Positions 8,248 to 19,337 of a DNA stretch of 64,000 nt are shown piece by piece. The notes beneath the pieces were generated by a model. It made no database searches and was not told the origin of the DNA. It saw only the letters and a list, made by a program, of their open reading frames with translations. How positions within the stretch are numbered: the first letter of the stretch is position 1; each line of letters starts with the position of its first letter. This stretch comes from Anaeromyxobacter sp. (GTDB lineage: Bacteria; Myxococcota; Myxococcia; Myxococcales; Anaeromyxobacteraceae): positions 62,001-126,000 of the forward strand of contig JADKCZ010000002.1 in assembly GCA_016718565.1 (NCBI GenBank). The letters run 5' to 3'. A program made the position numbers and the translations under genes.

Positions 8248-8733
8248 ATGGCCCGCCTCGCCATCTACCCCGGCAGCTTCGACCCGCTCACCAACGGCCA
8301 CGTCGCCATCATCCAGCGCGGGCTCAACCTCTTCGACCGCCTGGTGGTGGCGGTGGCCAACAACCCGCAGAAGTCACCGCTCTTCACGGTGGCCGAGCGG
8401 CGGGCCGCCATCCTGGAGGCGGTGGGCCACGACCCACGCGTCGAGGTGGACAGCTTCGACGGGCTGATGGTCGAGTACGCCCGCACCCGCGGCATCCACA
8501 CGGTGCTGCGCGGCCTGCGGGCGGTGTCCGACTTCGAGTACGAGTTCCAGCTCGCCAACATGAACCGCAAGCTGCTGCCGGAGTTCGAGTCGGTCTTCGT
8601 GATGACCGGCGAGGACTACTTCTACGTGTCGTCCCGGCTGGTGCGCGAGGTGGCCACCTTCGGCGGCGACGTCACCGGCCTGGTGCCGCCCCACGTGGCC
8701 GCCGCCCTGCGCGCCAAGCTGCCCCGGCCGTAG
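8248..8733 (+). CDS. coaD: Phosphopantetheine adenylyltransferase
   Basis: A 161-residue protein, the usual CoaD length, catalysing ATP + 4'-phosphopantetheine to dephospho-CoA, the penultimate step of CoA synthesis. It shows the nucleotidyltransferase signature YPGSFDPLTNGHVAII (TxGH motif), the RGLRAVSDFEYE region and the C-terminal SSRLVREVATFGGDV. The ATG at 8248 aligns with the usual MxxxAIYPGSFDP start. An in-frame GTG at 8224 that overlaps the rsmD stop would add eight residues. Confidence 0.96.
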   Translation: MARLAIYPGSFDPLTNGHVAIIQRGLNLFDRLVVAVANNPQKSPLFTVAERRAAILEAVGHDPRVEVDSFDGLMVEYARTRGIHTVLRGLRAVSDFEYEFQLANMNRKLLPEFESVFVMTGEDYFYVSSRLVREVATFGGDVTGLVPPHVAAALRAKLPRP

Positions 8734-8776
8734 CCGCCGTGCCGCGCCCCCGGGACAGCCCGGGGCGCACCACCCG

Positions 8777-8785
8777 TGCTAGCGT
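8777..8785 (+). promoter_or_regulatory. Extended -10 (TGC-TAGCGT) nine bases before a start codon
   Basis: The TGn-TANNNT element precedes the ATG at 8795 with no ribosome-binding site in between. Confidence 0.5.
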
Positions 8786-8794
8786 CACCGGCAC

Positions 8795-9247
8795 ATGCCC
8801 TCCCTGCCCCGCGAGGTCCTCGGCGACCTGGCCGCCGTCGCCTTCGTCGAGGCCAACCTGCTCTTCCGCTCCCTCGACGCCGAGGCGCGCGCCGACCTGC
8901 TGGCGCTGGCCCGGGTGGAGGACTACGAGGCCGGCGAGCTGATCGCCGCCGACGCCGGCGACGAGCTGGTCTACCTGGTGCGTGAGGGGCGCGCCGCGGT
9001 GCTGCTCGATCGGGCCGGCACGGCGGCCGAGGTGGCGGTGCTGGAGAAGGGCGCGGTCTTCGGCGAGGGGCGGGTGCTGGGCAGCCCGGTGGTGGGGGCG
9101 CTGGTGGCCCGCACCGAGGTCTCGGTGGTGACCCTGCCGGCGCCGGTGGTGTCGGCGCTGGCGGCCCGCTTCCCCAAGCTCCTGAGGCTGCTGGAGACCG
9201 TCAAGGCGGCCCGGGAGCGCGACGCGGCCCACCGCCTCGGCGGGTAG
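8795..9247 (+). CDS. Cyclic-nucleotide-binding (CRP-like effector) domain protein
   Basis: A 150-residue stand-alone sensor domain. Residues about 20-130 follow the cNMP-binding beta-roll (LFRSLDAEARADLLALARVEDYEAGELI...VYLVREGRAAVLL...AVFGEGRVLG). The phosphate-binding cassette position reads FGEGRVLGSP instead of the canonical FGExxLxxxxxRxA, so the phosphate-contacting arginine is not obvious and nucleotide binding is uncertain. There is no DNA-binding helix-turn-helix or output domain, and the C-terminus is a short helix. It is monocistronic, upstream of carB. Confidence 0.82.
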   Translation: MPSLPREVLGDLAAVAFVEANLLFRSLDAEARADLLALARVEDYEAGELIAADAGDELVYLVREGRAAVLLDRAGTAAEVAVLEKGAVFGEGRVLGSPVVGALVARTEVSVVTLPAPVVSALAARFPKLLRLLETVKAARERDAAHRLGG

Positions 9248-9337
9248 GGCCTGCCGGGCCTCCGGCGGGGCCTGGATGGGGGAGGGCGGGGCGGCCGCCG
9301 GAGGGTCACGGAGGCGCCTCGGCGACGGCCCGTTTCG

Positions 9338-9346
9338 TGCTATGCC
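9338..9346 (+). promoter_or_regulatory. Extended -10 (TGC-TATGCC) before carB
   Basis: The element ends 8 bases before the carB ATG at 9355. The spacer is only C and G and contains no ribosome-binding site. Confidence 0.5.
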
Positions 9347-9354
9347 CGGGCCCC

Positions 9355-12596
<3,242 letters not shown>

Positions 12597-12600
<4 letters not shown>

Positions 12601-12626
12601 CAGGAGCCCCGCGGTTCTCCAATACT
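12597..12626 (+). promoter_or_regulatory. Sigma70-type promoter of greA
   Basis: A perfect -35 TTGACA (12597-12602, overlapping the carB stop codon) is followed 18 bases later by AATACT (12621-12626). Transcription would begin near 12633, just ahead of the hairpin at 12640. Confidence 0.55.
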
Positions 12627-12639
12627 TTGTGGCGACAGC

Positions 12640-12679
12640 GCGGCCGCCCCGGGACCCCGGGACGGCCGCCGGCTTTTTT
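12640..12679 (+). terminator. Terminator between carB and greA, probably inside the greA leader
   Basis: A long GC hairpin (GCGGCCG and CCCGGG arms with one mismatch) is followed by a run of six T (12674-12679). It ends carB transcripts. Because the only promoter seen for greA lies upstream of it, it may also act as an attenuator in the greA leader. Confidence 0.8.
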
Positions 12680-12693
12680 GAGGGAGGTGGCTC

Positions 12694-13194
12694 TTGTCCG
12701 AGCGCGTGCCGATGACGAAGTCCGGGCTGGTCCGGCTGAAGGAGGAGCTGAAGCGGCTCAAGGCCGTGGAGCGCCCCAAGATCGTGAAGGAGATCGCCGA
12801 GGCGCGCGCCCACGGCGACCTCTCCGAGAACGCCGAGTACCACGCCGCCAAGGAGAAGCAGTCGCACGTGGAGGGGCGCATCCTCCAGGTGGAGCACTGG
12901 ATCGCCTCGGCCGAGGTCATCGACGTGACCAAGCACGCCGGCGACAAGGTGATCTTCGGCGCCACCGTGACCCTCTCCGACACCGACTCCGGCGACGAGG
13001 TGACCTACCGCCTGGTGGGCGAGCTGGAGGCCGACCTGAAGCAGGGCAAGATCTCGGTGACCTCGCCCATCGCCCGGGCCCTCATCGGGCGCAGCGAGGG
13101 CGACGCCGTGACGGTGCGCAGCCCGGGCGGCAGCCGCGAGTTCGAGATCCAGGCCATCAAGTTCGTCGAGGACGACATCGCGGAGTCGGAGTGA
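12694..13194 (+). CDS. greA: Transcript cleavage factor GreA
   Basis: A 166-residue protein that binds the RNA polymerase secondary channel and stimulates cleavage of backtracked RNA. The N-terminal coiled coil carries the family core HGDLSENAEYHAAKE, with the acidic tip residues (D and E) that coordinate Mg2+. The C-terminal FKBP-like domain includes SPIARALIGRSEGDAV. The start is TTG at 12694, chosen because GGAGG lies 6 bases upstream. Internal GTG (12706) and ATG (12712) are alternatives. It sits directly after a strong terminator-like hairpin. Confidence 0.95.
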   Translation: MSERVPMTKSGLVRLKEELKRLKAVERPKIVKEIAEARAHGDLSENAEYHAAKEKQSHVEGRILQVEHWIASAEVIDVTKHAGDKVIFGATVTLSDTDSGDEVTYRLVGELEADLKQGKISVTSPIARALIGRSEGDAVTVRSPGGSREFEIQAIKFVEDDIAESE

Positions 13195-13199
13195 TCCGC

Positions 13200-13205
13200 T
13201 AGGCT
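13200..13205 (+). promoter_or_regulatory. -10 element (TAGGCT) before recG
   Basis: TAGGCT ends 7 bases before the recG GTG, and the spacer has no ribosome-binding site. Confidence 0.4.
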
Positions 13206-13212
13206 GCCCGGC

Positions 13213-15981
13213 GTGACCCAGCGGGACGGCCGACCACGAGACGTTGCCGGCGACGCGGCGGCCCAGGCCCTGATGGCCCTGGTGCCGCCGCTCCGCTTCG
13301 CCGTCAAGGACGGCTTCGCCGGGCTGGCGCGCCTGGCCGGCTTCGGCGAGACGGTGCGCGGCGCGGTGGCCCGGGCCCGGGCGCTGGGGGCCGCCGACAC
13401 CCCGGCCCTGCGGGCCCTGGCGGCGGAGGGAGAGGCCTTCGACGGCCGCGCCCCGGCCGCGCGGCGCCTGGCGGTGGGCCGGCTGGCCGTGCACCTGGCG
13501 TCGCTGGTGCAGGTGCCGGAGGAGATCGCCGTGGTGGCCAGGGCGGCGCGGGCCGAGCTGCTGGGCGGGAAGCCGGCCAAGCCGGGGGCGGCGGCTGGCT
13601 CGAGCGGCGCCCCCTCACCCCGACCCTCTCCCCCACTTCGTGGGGGAGAGGGAGCAACCCCTCGGGCCCGGCCCACAGTCCCCGCTCCCCCTCTCCCCTC
13701 CGGGGAGAGGGCCGGGGTGAGGGGCACCTCCTCCACGACCTCCGGTTCCGCTCCCCCTCTCCCCTCCGGGGAGAGGGCCGGGGTGAGGGGAGGCTCGCCG
13801 CCAGCGCCCGACGAGGACCTCCCCGAGGCCGCCACCCCACGCCCCCCGCCGCCCGAGCCGCGCACGCCGGAGGAGCGGGCCGCCCGGCGCGCCGCCCTGG
13901 CCTGCCCCCTGGCCGCCGTGCCGCGCGCCCACGCCTCGCCGCGCGGCCTGCTGGAGGAGCGCGGGCGCGCCACGGTGGAGCAGGCGCTGGAGTTCTGGCC
14001 GCGCGCCTGGCAGGACCGGACCACCCTCCGGCGCATCCGCGACCTCCAGGTGGGCGACGAGGCCATCGTGCTCGCCTCCGTGAAGTCGGCCCGCTCGCGC
14101 CGCACCCGCAACGGGCGCGTCCTGCTCGAGGTGGCGGTGGCCGACGAGACCGGCGGCCTGGGCCTGGTCTTCTTCAACGCCCCGCCCTGGAAGGAGAAGC
14201 AGCTGCCGCCGGGGGCCACCCTGCTGGTCTCCGGGAAGGTGACCGAGGGCTTCGGCGGGCGGCGGCAGATGACGCAGCCCGAGGTCGAGGTCCACCAGCC
14301 GGGCGACTCGGCCAACTTCGGCCGCATCGTGCCGATCTACCCGGGCCCGGCCGACTGGCAGCACCCGGCGCTGCGCAAGCTCATGAAGCGGCTCTGCGAC
14401 GAGCTGGCGCCGCTGGCGGTGGACGACCTGCCCGCGCCGGTCCGGGCGCGGCGCGGCCTGCTGGCCCGCGCCCAGGCGCTGCGCCAGGCCCACTTCCCCC
14501 CGCCGGGCACCGACCTGGCCGCCGCCGCGGCCCGCGCCACCCCCGCCTTCCGCCGGCTGGTCTTCGAGGAGCTCTTCTTCCTGCAGCTGGCGGTGGCCCT
14601 GCAGCGCCGCGGCGTCAAGTCCAAGGCCGGCATCAGCTTCGAGGCCGGGCCCGAGGCGCTCGACCGGGCGCTGGCGCGCCTGCCCTTCGCGCTGACCGGC
14701 TCGCAGCAGAAGGTGCTGGGCGAGATCGCCCGGGACATGGCGAGCCCCGAGCCCATGAACCGCCTGCTGCAGGGCGACGTGGGCAGCGGCAAGACCGCGG
14801 TGGCCTTCGCCGCCATGCTGCTGGCGGTCCAGTCCGGCTACCAGGCGGTGTTGATGGCGCCCACCGAGATCCTGGCCGAGCAGCACGCCCGCACCCTGTC
14901 GCGCTGGCTGGCCGGCACCACCCTGGAGGTGGCGCTGGTGGGCAACGCGGCGCGCGGCAAGGGGCAGCAGGCGGCCCGGCAGCTGGTGCGCAGCGGCGCG
15001 GCGCGGCTGGTGGTGGGGACCCACGCGCTGCTGGAGGCCGAGGTGGGCTTCGACCGGCTGGGCCTGGTGGTGGTCGACGAGCAGCACCGCTTCGGCGTGC
15101 TGCAGCGGGCCGCGCTCATCGGCAAGGGACGGCTCCCCGACGTGCTGGTCATGACCGCCACGCCCATCCCGCGCACCCTGGCGCTGGCCTTCTACGGCGA
15201 CCTCGACCAGTCCAAGATCACCGAGCTGCCGCCCGGGCGCACCCCGGTGGAGACCAGGCTCTTCGGCGACTCGCAGCGCAAGAAGGTCCACGAGCTGGCG
15301 CGCCAGGAGCTGGGGCTGGGCCGGCAGGTCTACGTGGTCTACCCGCTGGTGGCCGAGTCGGAGAAGTCCGACCTGGCCGACGCCACCAGCGGCGCCGAGG
15401 CGCTGCGCGGCGTGTTCGCGCCGCACGCGGTGGGCCTGCTGCACGGCAAGATGAAGCCCGAGGAGAAGCAGTCGGTCATGGAGGCCTTCCGGCGCGGCGA
15501 GGTGCAGGTGCTGGTGGCCACCACGGTCATCGAGGTGGGCGTGGACGTGCCCAACGCCAGCGTCATGATCGTGGAGCACGCCGAGCGCTTCGGCCTGTCG
15601 CAGCTGCACCAGCTGCGCGGCCGGGTGGGCCGCGGCGCGGCCAGGAGCCGCTGCCTGCTGCTGGCCAGGCTCCGCCAGGCCGGCCCGGAGGCGCGGGAGC
15701 GCCTGGAGGCGCTGGTGGCCACGCAGGACGGCTTCGAGCTGGCCCGGGTGGACCTGAAGCTGCGCGGGCCCGGGGAGATGCTCGGCACCCGGCAGTCGGG
15801 CCAGGCGCTGCTGGAGGTGGCCGACCTCTACCGCGACGAGGCCATCCTGGAGGAGGCGCGCGAGGAGGCCTTCGCCCTGGTGGAGGCCGATCCGTCGCTG
15901 GCCAGCCCCGAGCACGCCGCCGCGGCCGAGGCGCTGCGCGGGCGCTGGGCCTCCCGGCTGTCGCTGGCGCAGGTCGGGTAG
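13213..15981 (+). CDS. recG: ATP-dependent DNA helicase RecG
   Basis: A 922-residue protein, longer than the usual ~700. It unwinds and regresses stalled replication forks and Holliday junctions. An N-terminal helical region (1-130) is followed by a low-complexity insert (about 133-195) made of three palindromic repeat units and a Pro-rich stretch. Next come the OB-fold wedge (near 270-370) and the helicase domains with Walker A GDVGSGKT (about 521), VVDEQHRFGVLQR (DExH-type box), TATPIPRTLALAFYGDLD and motif VI QLHQLRGRVGRG. The GTG start lies 7 bases after a -10-like TAGGCT. The insert probably forms a flexible linker outside the catalytic core. Confidence 0.95.
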   Translation: MTQRDGRPRDVAGDAAAQALMALVPPLRFAVKDGFAGLARLAGFGETVRGAVARARALGAADTPALRALAAEGEAFDGRAPAARRLAVGRLAVHLASLVQVPEEIAVVARAARAELLGGKPAKPGAAAGSSGAPSPRPSPPLRGGEGATPRARPTVPAPPLPSGERAGVRGTSSTTSGSAPPLPSGERAGVRGGSPPAPDEDLPEAATPRPPPPEPRTPEERAARRAALACPLAAVPRAHASPRGLLEERGRATVEQALEFWPRAWQDRTTLRRIRDLQVGDEAIVLASVKSARSRRTRNGRVLLEVAVADETGGLGLVFFNAPPWKEKQLPPGATLLVSGKVTEGFGGRRQMTQPEVEVHQPGDSANFGRIVPIYPGPADWQHPALRKLMKRLCDELAPLAVDDLPAPVRARRGLLARAQALRQAHFPPPGTDLAAAAARATPAFRRLVFEELFFLQLAVALQRRGVKSKAGISFEAGPEALDRALARLPFALTGSQQKVLGEIARDMASPEPMNRLLQGDVGSGKTAVAFAAMLLAVQSGYQAVLMAPTEILAEQHARTLSRWLAGTTLEVALVGNAARGKGQQAARQLVRSGAARLVVGTHALLEAEVGFDRLGLVVVDEQHRFGVLQRAALIGKGRLPDVLVMTATPIPRTLALAFYGDLDQSKITELPPGRTPVETRLFGDSQRKKVHELARQELGLGRQVYVVYPLVAESEKSDLADATSGAEALRGVFAPHAVGLLHGKMKPEEKQSVMEAFRRGEVQVLVATTVIEVGVDVPNASVMIVEHAERFGLSQLHQLRGRVGRGAARSRCLLLARLRQAGPEARERLEALVATQDGFELARVDLKLRGPGEMLGTRQSGQALLEVADLYRDEAILEEAREEAFALVEADPSLASPEHAAAAEALRGRWASRLSLAQVG
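13611..13652. repeat. REP-like palindromic repeat, copy 2 (inside recG)
   Basis: CCCTCACCC followed by inverted arms CCTCTCCCCC/GGGGGAGAGG around a short loop, read in frame as a Pro/Arg/Gly-rich peptide. Confidence 0.8.
13684..13724. repeat. REP-like palindromic repeat, copy 3 (inside recG)
   Basis: A 41-base unit with CCTCTCCCC/GGGGAGAGG arms and a GGGGTGAGGGG tail, identical to copy 4. It is translated as PPLPSGERAGVRG. Confidence 0.85.
13750..13790. repeat. REP-like palindromic repeat, copy 4 (inside recG)
   Basis: Identical over 41 bases to copy 3, in the same reading frame, and lying 66 bases downstream of it. Confidence 0.85.
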
Positions 15982-16000
15982 GGCCCTCCGCCCCGGGAGC

Positions 16001-16045
16001 CCCCTCACCCCATCCCTCTCCCCCAGCCAGCTGGGGGAGAGGGGG
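16001..16045. repeat. REP-like palindromic repeat, copy 5 (after recG)
   Basis: CCCTCACCC plus CTCTCCCCCAG/CTGGGGGAGAG arms, starting 20 bases after the recG stop. Its hairpin might also help end recG transcripts. Confidence 0.75.
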
Positions 16046-16100
16046 CTCGAGCGGACGCGCCCTGCACGCACTTCCGCCTGGACCGGAGCAGCCCTCGTCC

Positions 16101-16140
16101 GCCCCCTCTCCCCTCCGGGGAGAGGGCCCGGGGTGAGGGG
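16101..16140. repeat. REP-like palindromic repeat, copy 6
   Basis: CCTCTCCCC/GGGGAGAGG arms with a GGGGTGAGGGG tail, ending 6 bases before the promoter element of the zinc-ribbon gene. Confidence 0.75.
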
Positions 16141-16145
16141 GCAAC

Positions 16146-16154
16146 TGATAGACT
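16146..16154 (+). promoter_or_regulatory. Extended -10 (TGA-TAGACT) six bases before a start codon
   Basis: The element ends 6 bases before the ATG at 16161, with no ribosome-binding site, which predicts a leaderless mRNA. Confidence 0.5.
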
Positions 16155-16160
16155 CGCCGG

Positions 16161-16700
16161 ATGATCACCTGCCCCCTCTGCGAGCACCAGCAGGCCGCCG
16201 GATCCGAGTGCGAGGTCTGCGGGCGGCGGCTCGAGGAGGGGCGCGGGACCGACGCGCCGGTGCCGGCGCTGGAGGGGCTGGAGCTGACCTCCCTCGACGC
16301 CGGCGGGCTGGCGGGGGGGGCGCCGCTGGAGCCGGTGCCGGACCTGGAGGCGACCCGCTTCGCGCCCTCCGCGGCGCCCCCGGCCGAGCTGGTGGCGGAC
16401 CTCGAGCCCACCCGAGCCGCGCCGGTGGAGGCCGTCTCCGACCCGACGCCCGACCTGGAGCGCGTGCAGGCCGGCCTGCCGGAGGACGGCCCGACCGTCC
16501 TGCCGCTGACCCTGGTGTGCCGCTACTGCCGGACCGAGGCCCACCCCTCCGACCGGCTCTGCGCCCGCTGCGGCATGCGCCTGCCGGTGACGCCGCCGCG
16601 GCCGGGCGCGGTCGTCGCGGCGCCGCGGCTCTGCAGCTGCGGCACCCCGGTGACCCGCTCCACCTGCCCGGCCTGCGGCGCCCGCAACGCCACGCCCTGA
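16161..16700 (+). CDS. Zinc-ribbon protein of unknown function
   Basis: A 179-residue protein with paired cysteine knuckles at its N-terminus (CPLCEHQQ...CEVCGRR), in the middle (CRYCRTEAHPSDRLCARCGMRL) and at the C-terminus (CSCGTPV...CPACGARN), suggesting three zinc ribbons. Between them lies an acidic, Pro/Ala-rich linker of about 90 residues that repeats LEATRFAP / LEPTRAAP, possibly a disordered spacer. No enzymatic motif, signal peptide or membrane helix is seen. Such proteins usually mediate protein or nucleic-acid contacts, and the role here is unknown. It is monocistronic. Confidence 0.8.
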   Translation: MITCPLCEHQQAAGSECEVCGRRLEEGRGTDAPVPALEGLELTSLDAGGLAGGAPLEPVPDLEATRFAPSAAPPAELVADLEPTRAAPVEAVSDPTPDLERVQAGLPEDGPTVLPLTLVCRYCRTEAHPSDRLCARCGMRLPVTPPRPGAVVAAPRLCSCGTPVTRSTCPACGARNATP

Positions 16701-16760
16701 GCGCGGCGGGCCGGCCGCTCCAGCGGACGCTGCCGGGCCGAGGCGCGGGCGGCGCGGCGC

Positions 16761-16789
16761 TTGAAAATGTGGGCCGGGGATCGCAAAGT
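16761..16789 (+). promoter_or_regulatory. Possible promoter of thrC
   Basis: TTGAAA and CAAAGT are separated by 17 bases. The predicted start near 16796 is just ahead of the ATG of a small leader reading frame at 16801. Confidence 0.35.
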
Positions 16790-16800
16790 GGCGCCGCCCC

Positions 16801-16884
16801 ATGACCACCCCACGCCAGCACCGGCTCGCCCAGGGCCGCCGCCTCGCCGCCCCTGCCTCCCCGCCCGCGGGGCGCGCCTCATGA
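16801..16884 (+). CDS. Possible thrC leader peptide (27 residues)
   Basis: A short frame beginning ATG ACC ACC (Met-Thr-Thr) runs without a stop until its TGA overlaps the thrC ATG (ATGA). It is Arg/Ala/Pro-rich and resembles no protein I know. Its position just after a possible promoter, its consecutive threonine codons and its overlap with thrC suggest a leader peptide that couples or regulates translation. There is no ribosome-binding site, so it would need leaderless initiation. It may equally be chance. Confidence 0.3.
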   Translation: MTTPRQHRLAQGRRLAAPASPPAGRAS

Positions 16885-18230
16885 GCTTCCGCGCGACCTA
16901 CCGCTGCGGCGAGGGCTGCGACGTGCGCGCCGAGCTCACCGAGGTCATCTACCGCTGCCCGAGGTGCGGTGGCCTGCTGGAGGTCGAGCACGACCTCGAG
17001 GCCCTGCGGGCCCGCTCGGCCGACGACTGGAAGGCGCTCTTCGACACCCGCTTCAAGGTCGGCCCGTGGCCCCTCGGCTCGGGCGTGTGGGGCAAGAAGG
17101 AGTGGGTCTACCCGCAGCTGGCGCTCCCCAACGTGGTCTCCATGTACGAGGGGGGCAGCCCGCTCCTCAAGGTGGACCGCTACGCCCGCGAGCTGGGGCT
17201 CGACGACGTCTGGGTCAAGGAGTGTGGCGTCACCCACACCGGGTCCTTCAAGGACCTGGGGATGACGGTGCTGGTCTCGGCGGTCAGGGAGATGCAGGCG
17301 CGCGGCGTGCCGGTGCGGGCGGTGGCCTGCGCCTCCACCGGCGACACCTCGGCGGCGCTCTCGGCCTACTGCGCGGCCGCCGGCATCCCCAGCGTGGTGC
17401 TGCTGCCGCGCGGCAAGATCTCCACCGCCCAGCTGGTCCAGCCCATCTCCAACGGGGCCCTGGTGCTGGAGCTGGACACCGACTTCGACGGCTGCATGGC
17501 GGTGGTGCAGCAGCTCTCCGAGACCAAGGACATCTACCTCGCCAACTCGATGAACTCGCTGCGCATCGAGGGGCAGAAGACCGCCTCCATCGAGATCGTG
17601 CAGCAGCTCGGCTGGAGCGCGCCGGACTGGATCGTCATCCCGGGCGGCAACCTGGGGAACGCCAGCGCGGTGGCCAAGGGCTTCGAGCTCATGAAGGCGC
17701 TGGGGGTGGTGGACCGGGTGCCGCGGCTGGTGGTGGCGCAGGCGGAGCACGCCAACCCGCTCTTCCGGGCCACCACCGCGGCCGGCCTGAGGGCCGCCCC
17801 GGGGGTGACGGTGAAGCCCATCTCGGCCACCAGGACCCTGGCCTCCGCCATCCAGATCGGGGCGCCGGTGTCGGCCAGCCGGGCGCTGCGGGCGCTGGCG
17901 GCCATGGACGGCCTGGTGGAGCAGGCCTCCGAGCAGGAGCTGGCGGACGCCTGCGCCCGGGCCGACCGGGCCGGGCTCTTCACCTGCCCGCACACCGGCG
18001 TGGCGCTGGCGGCCCTGGAGAAGCTGGCGGGTCGCGGCGTGGTCAAGCGCGGCGAGCGGGTGGTGGTCATCTCCACCGCCCACGGCCTCAAGTTCTCCGA
18101 CTTCAAGGTCGGCTACCACGAGGGCACGCTGCCGGGCCTGGTCTCGCCGCTGCGAAACCCTGGCGTGCAGCTGCCCGCCACGCTGGGCGCCGTGCAGGAC
18201 GCCATCACCGCCCGCTTCGGGCGCGGCTAG
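16881..18230 (+). CDS. thrC: Threonine synthase
   Basis: A 449-residue PLP enzyme converting O-phosphohomoserine to threonine. The N-terminus has two short Cys motifs (YRCGEGCDV and YRCPRCGG), a rubredoxin-like knuckle seen in some archaeal-type threonine synthases. The PLP lysine lies in THTGSFKDLG (about residue 123), followed by ASTGDTSAALSAYCAAAG, IPGGNLGNASAVAKG (phosphate-binding loop) and the C-terminal CPHTGVALAAL. There is no good ribosome-binding site. Translation may be coupled to the leader frame whose stop overlaps the ATG. Confidence 0.95.
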   Translation: MSFRATYRCGEGCDVRAELTEVIYRCPRCGGLLEVEHDLEALRARSADDWKALFDTRFKVGPWPLGSGVWGKKEWVYPQLALPNVVSMYEGGSPLLKVDRYARELGLDDVWVKECGVTHTGSFKDLGMTVLVSAVREMQARGVPVRAVACASTGDTSAALSAYCAAAGIPSVVLLPRGKISTAQLVQPISNGALVLELDTDFDGCMAVVQQLSETKDIYLANSMNSLRIEGQKTASIEIVQQLGWSAPDWIVIPGGNLGNASAVAKGFELMKALGVVDRVPRLVVAQAEHANPLFRATTAAGLRAAPGVTVKPISATRTLASAIQIGAPVSASRALRALAAMDGLVEQASEQELADACARADRAGLFTCPHTGVALAALEKLAGRGVVKRGERVVVISTAHGLKFSDFKVGYHEGTLPGLVSPLRNPGVQLPATLGAVQDAITARFGRG

Positions 18231-18238
18231 GGGCGGCG

Positions 18239-18688
18239 GTGGCCACCGAGCGCATCCGCCAGCAGGATCCCGGCGCGCCCGCCGGCCCGGCCCCGGCGCT
18301 GGTGGCCGCCCCCTCCACGGGGGTGCTGGCCGCCACCACGGCCGGGCAGGACGCCCTGCGCGCCGAGCACGACGCGCTGGCCGGGCGCCTGGCCACCCGC
18401 ACCTCGGTGGACCAGGTGCAGACCGGCGGCGTCCTGGCCTTCTTCACCGTGCTGGCGTTCGGCATGACCTGCAAGCTGGCCTGGGACCGCTGGGGCTGGC
18501 TGCCGGCCAACAGGCCCGCGCCGGAGGGGCAGTACCCGCTGTGGTTCCTGCTGGGAGCCCTCCTGACCCTGGCGCTGCTCTCCTCCGCGGTGCGTGCCTT
18601 CCGGCGCGCCGCTGCCCTGCGCGCCGACGAGGCCGCCGGCTTCGAGCGGCTGCGCGCGCTGCGCTCCCGGCTGGGGCTCGACACGTGA
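18239..18688 (+). CDS. Small membrane protein of unknown function
   Basis: A 149-residue protein starting at GTG 8 bases after the thrC stop. Residues about 1-60 are Ala/Pro-rich and then helical. Two hydrophobic segments follow (VLAFFTVLAFGMTCKLAW and LWFLLGALLTLALLSSAV) with a short loop, and the tail (FRRAAALRADEAAGFERLRALRSRLG) is a charged helix. This predicts an inner-membrane hairpin with both ends on the same side. I do not recognise the family. Its stop overlaps the tmk GTG start by 4 bases, so thrC, this gene and tmk probably form one transcript. Confidence 0.75.
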   Translation: MATERIRQQDPGAPAGPAPALVAAPSTGVLAATTAGQDALRAEHDALAGRLATRTSVDQVQTGGVLAFFTVLAFGMTCKLAWDRWGWLPANRPAPEGQYPLWFLLGALLTLALLSSAVRAFRRAAALRADEAAGFERLRALRSRLGLDT

Positions 18689-19323
18689 GCCGGCGGCGCG
18701 GGCGCTTCGTCGTCATCGAGGGGCTGGACGGTGCGGGCACCACCACCCAGGCCCGGCTGCTGGGCGAGCGGCTGCGGGCGGGCGGGCGCGCCGCGCACGT
18801 CACCGCCGAGCCCTCGGGCGGGCCGGTGGGGGCGCTGCTGCGCCAGGTGCTGCAGCGGCGCGTCAGCGGCGGCGCCGGTGGGGACTTCGACGCCCACGCC
18901 GTGGCGCTGCTCTTCGCCGCCGATCGGCTCGACCACCTGGCGGCCGAGGTGTCGCCGCGGCTGGCCGAGGGCAGCGACGTGATCTCGGATCGCTACACCC
19001 TCTCGTCGCTGGCCTACCAGGGGCTCACCACCGGCGACCTCGGCTGGGTCGAGGCCATCAACGCCCGGGCCCGGGCCCCGGACCTGACCATCTTCCTCAG
19101 GGTGCGGCCGGGCCTGGCGCTGGGCCGGCGCCGCGCCGCCGCCACCGCCCCGGAGCTCTACGAGGTGGCGGCCTTCCAGCGCCGCGTGGCGCGCGCCTAC
19201 GAGCGGGCGCTGGCCCGGCTGGTGCGCGCCGGGCAGCGGGTCGAGGTGCTCGACGGCGAGGCCCCGGTCGAGGCGGTGGCCGAGGCGGTCGGCGGGCTGG
19301 TGGCGCGCCTGCGCCGTCGCTAG
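18685..19323 (+). CDS. tmk: Thymidylate kinase
   Basis: A 212-residue P-loop kinase phosphorylating dTMP to dTDP. The N-terminus RFVVIEGLDGAGTTTQARLLGERL contains the P-loop, with the unusual GAGTTTQ in place of the common GAGKTTQ, so the Walker lysine is replaced by threonine. The DRY-type motif VISDRYTLSSLAYQG and the lid-like segment LGRRRAAATAPELYE follow. The GTG start overlaps the preceding stop (GTGA). The Walker A change is worth checking, because a thymidylate kinase without the lysine would be impaired unless another residue substitutes. Confidence 0.88.
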   Translation: MSRRRGRFVVIEGLDGAGTTTQARLLGERLRAGGRAAHVTAEPSGGPVGALLRQVLQRRVSGGAGGDFDAHAVALLFAADRLDHLAAEVSPRLAEGSDVISDRYTLSSLAYQGLTTGDLGWVEAINARARAPDLTIFLRVRPGLALGRRRAAATAPELYEVAAFQRRVARAYERALARLVRAGQRVEVLDGEAPVEAVAEAVGGLVARLRRR

Positions 19324-19337
19324 GGACGAGGACCCGG

